A stretch of DNA of 64,000 nucleotides from Eucalyptus grandis (lineage: Eukaryota; Streptophyta; Magnoliopsida; Myrtales; Myrtaceae), in assembly GCF_016545825.1 (NCBI RefSeq), contig NC_052619.1, positions 14,957,501 to 15,021,500 on the forward strand, given 5' to 3'. Made by a program: the position numbers and the translations under genes. A model generated the notes under the pieces. It was given only the letters and a program-made list of their open reading frames with translations, was not told the DNA's origin and made no database searches. Below are positions 60,555 to 64,000 of this stretch, piece by piece (positions within the stretch are counted from its first letter, which is position 1; the number at the start of each line of letters is the position of its first letter).

Positions 60555-62485
60555 ATAGTAATGAAGCACCACGAACTACACAGTGTTTCGTGTCTTCTCA
60601 TTGGGAAGACAAATTCCAGCAATGCGTCTTTATGGATCTGCATATATGGAGCATACTGAAAGGACGAATAGAAAATAACCTTCTCCTTTGGGAAGACAAA
60701 AATCACCTACTTCTCAACAAACTTTCGTTGCGATTTGACTTCATCATTTAGCCGTTGCTTCGCTCTGTAATTGAATCTGCATATATGGAATGGGTCGAGT
60801 TTTCATGCCAGGATGTGATCATGAATTAGGTCTGCCCATGCCCATGTGGGATCCACAAAATTAAAACTGGTGATTAATCCGACCTGTAAAATTATTTAAA
60901 CATTTATTACACCTTCATGATAACCAAAATTTTTGGGTTGGGATTGTGTCGAGCTAGGCTTTATCCTTCTCACGTGTGTCCATCCTTATTAGTCAAATTC
61001 CACGTGCTAACTTACACATAAGAGAATATATCAAAATAAGGGTTTATATTATATATATAATTTCTCTCCATCTATGAACCTAACTTTTAAAACAATCAGT
61101 AATAGTCTCATAAATCTCACAACATCTTTATCTAACAAGACCAATGATAGATCAGGTCCAAACAAATTACTCACTGCTACACCTAGAGGATAGGAACTGT
61201 ATCACTATCGACATCAAGTCCTTATTATGACTAGTGGTATGACAAGGAATCCCACTTTAATCGAGTAAATAATAATTTACATGAAAATCTCATTGATTAC
61301 GTATCTATTACATACCATGCAAATGAAACTGTTTGCATGATTGACTCAAAATTATACCAACCACGTGCACATCTATTATCTATTTGTGTACCACGATACC
61401 AACTATGTAGGGTTGCCATACCACTGACCATTAATTTCTCGAAGGACGCTACGCTATCCACTCACGCCACCGACAGGACAACGACCCTTTTCGCCTTTTT
61501 TCATCCGTCGCCTCGTCTCTTCCATTTCCGTTTTTTGCGCTATTGCGCTTTGACAGGCCTCGATTGAATACGACCTTTGCTCTTTTCGGTCTCGTTTGGT
61601 GTCGCGCATTCGTGATGGTCCCATGCAAAATCATTGCTTCGACAGTCGCGCGTGGAGTCGTATCCTCTCCCTGGACCGTGATGGGGAAGGTCCAGCCGTC
61701 GTGACCGGACCGTGTAAGAAAACGGGCTGTCGTTTCACGCTCGCGGGTCACACGGACGGACCACCTGGTCCAGGACATTGCCGATATTCCAAGTCCTCAC
61801 TTGGGATTTGGTCGGACGAGGAGTAGATGATCTCCGATAGCTCAAGACGGGACCTCGTCCGCATGACATGGAGTGATCGACAGCCCAATTGAACGAGGCT
61901 GTGATGGGCCTTCTTTGCTGTAGATTAATGGATCTATCCGTCGTCAAAGAATCCTTTCAACCAGGCGTCGAGAAAGGCCCGGTATCGACGTTATGGAGAT
62001 CGAGCAAAGGTCCGTTCCTTTGAGATCGAACGCTCGAGAGGTATCGATGCAGGAATAGGACATGTTGTGATTCGAACCATGCTCGCCACGTTGGCGAAAA
62101 CTCTTCCTCGAATGCTGAAGTGCTTGGCGATAAAACATATCTATCCACGCCTTCCCCCGACGTTTGAAATGGCGCTTCCTGGAAACATTCGAAATCGAAA
62201 GCTTTGATTGGATCTTCAGAATGTGCAGGGATAAAGAAACCCATCGTTAGCCAAAGTTTTGCAGCTTCCAATCTCATGACAGTTCTGACTAAATTTTTGA
62301 AAGTTCTCTTGTGAACTAGGAATATTCTCATCACGATTTCTGACTCCATCACCAGTTTCACCGGCGGCTAGATTAAGAAAATTCACTGCAATTACCTCAT
62401 CTAACTTAATAGATCCTAAAATATAATCAAATCATCTATAACAACAATCCAACAACATTCAACTCATATGCCTCCATTTTTACCT
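60555..62485. other. Intergenic stretch, no supported gene
   Basis: Frames at 61449-61778 and 61957-62361 are open, but nothing in them is recognisable. Their base composition (GC-richer, about 61440-62180) is unlike the flanks and could be transposon-derived. Confidence 0.4.
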
Positions 62486-62487
62486 TT

Positions 62488-62987
62488 AGAGAAATTATCT
62501 AACCAATTCTAAACCTATTATACGAATTTCAATTCAATCATAAACTTTTCAATTTTATCAAGTTAATTTTAAACTTTTGAGCAATATTTAAGCATAATCG
62601 TTTCGGCTAATTTTTGCTGGAAATTGTTGATGTATTAGTCCAGTCATCATTAGGTAGTGTATATTGATCTCTCTCCGTTGTTATGCAAGGCAATCACACA
62701 TCGCTTGGGAAAAACCCTCTAACCTGCTCGATAACCGTTGTGGCTCCTCTCACCTCACAAGACGTCTTTTAAGGTCAAGTCCCCTCAGATTGGTATAAGA
62801 GCCAAGTTAAGGTGATGCGGGTGTATGTTGAGCGGCTCTCCTCACCTCACAAGACTTCTTTTGAGGATGAGTATTGGCTGAAATGACCACATTGGAATTT
62901 TGCTAAAAGGTTTAGGACTAAATCGTCAAACTTGAAAAGTTTAGGATTGAATTAACTTTCTCAAAATTGATGGGATAGATTTCTCCT
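62488..62987. mobile_element. Mutator-like non-autonomous element interrupted by a TRIM-like fragment
   Basis: The left arm (GAGAAATTATCTAACCAATT, TCAATCATAAAC) and the right arm (TTTAGGACTAAATCGTCAAA, TAGATTTCTC) are the inverted ends of the family seen at 11324. Between them, about 62645-62885, sits sequence with CACATCGCTTGGGAAAAACC, two CCTCACAAGAC blocks and TTGGTATAAGAGCC. The last resembles the tRNA-Met primer-binding site of short LTR elements (usually TGGTATCAGAGC). Confidence 0.5.
62645..62885 (+). mobile_element. TRIM-like LTR retroelement fragment
   Basis: The ACATCGCTTGGGAA block, a repeated CTCCTCTCACCTCACAAGAC block (about 62743 and 62840), and a degenerate primer-binding site TTGGTATAAGAGCC at about 62790-62803. 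Only part of one terminal repeat and leader seems to remain. Confidence 0.4.
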
Positions 62988-62999
62988 CATAAATACCTA

Positions 63000-64000
63000 A
63001 ATCATAAAAAAATCAATCCACTTCTACCAATCAATCCTTAAAATTTCTCAAACTCAATATTACGACACCACGAAACTTATACGATTCTTGATAATAGTCA
63101 TGATCTTGCCCGTAATCTCCACAAACATCTCCAACATGCCGATCATCACATCTATAGTATGTATCACGCCTCGAGAGCAATCACAAATGCCGTAGCCGTC
63201 GATCCCCATAGCCCTTCCAACTAGCGCAGCCATTGGGATTACCATGGAAGTTTTTACAAACGTAATATGGCCTATCCCGGTAAAAATCGTATTCATCCGA
63301 GTGAATCTCGACCATGATTGTCCCAAACCATTGGAGAAAGTTTAGAGAACAGTTGGCAGCGAAACTCCCACACGGCACCAACTTTGTTACCCCGATATGC
63401 TCCTTTTGAGCCAAGAGCTTCAAACTGAGACGTCATTATGTTCGGTCTTCCAAAGAAATAGTTGGTTGCATTCGATCGTCGTTCCATTATTTGTTGCAAA
63501 ACGCTAAGATTACTATCAAAGAGCCTACACCCGCCAATTTTCGTTGACAAGATGGTTGTCACGCGACTTTCATATCATGTGACATGGTAAAAATAAGTAT
63601 ATACGAACAGCAATTCGCAACTCGAGTGAAACTCAAAATACATGGAGTGCAATTTAGAGAAGTGCTATCAATTTTCAAATAGTATCTTTTTTTCAAAAAA
63701 GAAGAAGAGTAACACGAATATAAATAACCCAAAAATCCTACAGATTTTCTAATTAAAAATAATGAGAAAGTTGTTCAAAAAAGTAACTAAATTTCTTCAA
63801 TATTATCTAGATCATAGAATCTAATTAGTTAACTAATGAAAAGATAAATTACCTAAATGCCTAAGATAGGAATCTAAAATTTGAATAAATTAAATCCAAG
63901 GAAATTAAACCAAATCATAATCTCTAAGCTTATTGTGTTCCATGTCACAAATCTGAGAAGAAGACGAGAATGAGAGGAATATGGAAATTTGTGTAATGAG
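63000..64000. other. Terminal stretch, no supported gene
   Basis: Overlapping minus-strand frames cover 63060-63562, but no protein family is recognisable in them and no splice-linked partner is evident. The last 400 bp is AT-rich. Confidence 0.4.

Noticed and set aside
61449..61778. A 109-codon minus-strand frame
   Set aside because: Arg/Thr-rich with no recognisable family, and probably open by chance in a GC-richer patch.
63060..63562. Overlapping minus-strand frames with some Cys and Trp residues near the window end
   Set aside because: No domain pattern could be established and the frames overlap each other. Not enough for a gene call.

Overview
The window is nuclear DNA of a flowering plant, most likely a eudicot. 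It has AT-rich intergenic DNA, GT-AG introns, and three well-formed multi-exon genes whose proteins belong to classic plant families. Old, fragmented transposable elements lie between them. I cannot name the species from sequence alone. The gene order suggests a rosid, but that is inference.

Layout. 1-7,165 is a locally duplicated array: three copies of a small gene for an unrecognised protein of about 82-84 residues, all on the minus strand. The middle copy has lost its start codon, and the array is broken up by a SINE, a Mutator-like element and an inverted fragment. 7,170-19,700 is a repeat-rich stretch. It holds a degenerate Ty1/copia element on the minus strand, a 727-bp Mutator-like element with a near-perfect 9-bp target duplication, and hAT-like non-autonomous elements, but no gene I can support. 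20,146-28,689 (plus) is a complete sucrose synthase gene with 15 coding exons and 811 aa, of the SUS2/SUS3 type. 31,588-34,288 (minus) is a complete GH9 endo-beta-1,4-glucanase gene with 8 exons and 507 aa. It has one GC-AG intron. 34,420-54,900 is gene-poor. It contains two decayed genes of the pectin methylesterase/invertase inhibitor family, one split by a Tourist-like MITE, a Ty3/gypsy integrase relic, several MITEs and one tentative small secreted peptide ORF. 54,926-59,783 (minus) is a complete pectin methylesterase gene with an N-terminal inhibitor (PMEI) domain, 3 exons and 558 aa. 59,784-64,000 holds repeat remnants only.

How the genes relate. All recognised genes act on sucrose-derived UDP-glucose or on cell-wall polysaccharides: sucrose synthase, GH9 glucanase, PMEI-like relics and pectin methylesterase. 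From memory, the same families sit next to each other in Arabidopsis (SUS3 AT4G02280, GH9B13 AT4G02290, pectin methylesterases AT4G02300-AT4G02330). The block therefore looks like conserved microsynteny rather than a new cluster.

The most notable observations are this conserved wall-gene block; three Tourist/Harbinger-like elements with TTA target duplications and GC-rich cores, one nested in a PMEI relic; the GC-AG intron; the small-protein array with a start-lost copy; and the 9-bp target duplication of the Mutator-like family. I found no CRISPR array, no rRNA or tRNA gene and no evidence of a wholly new system.
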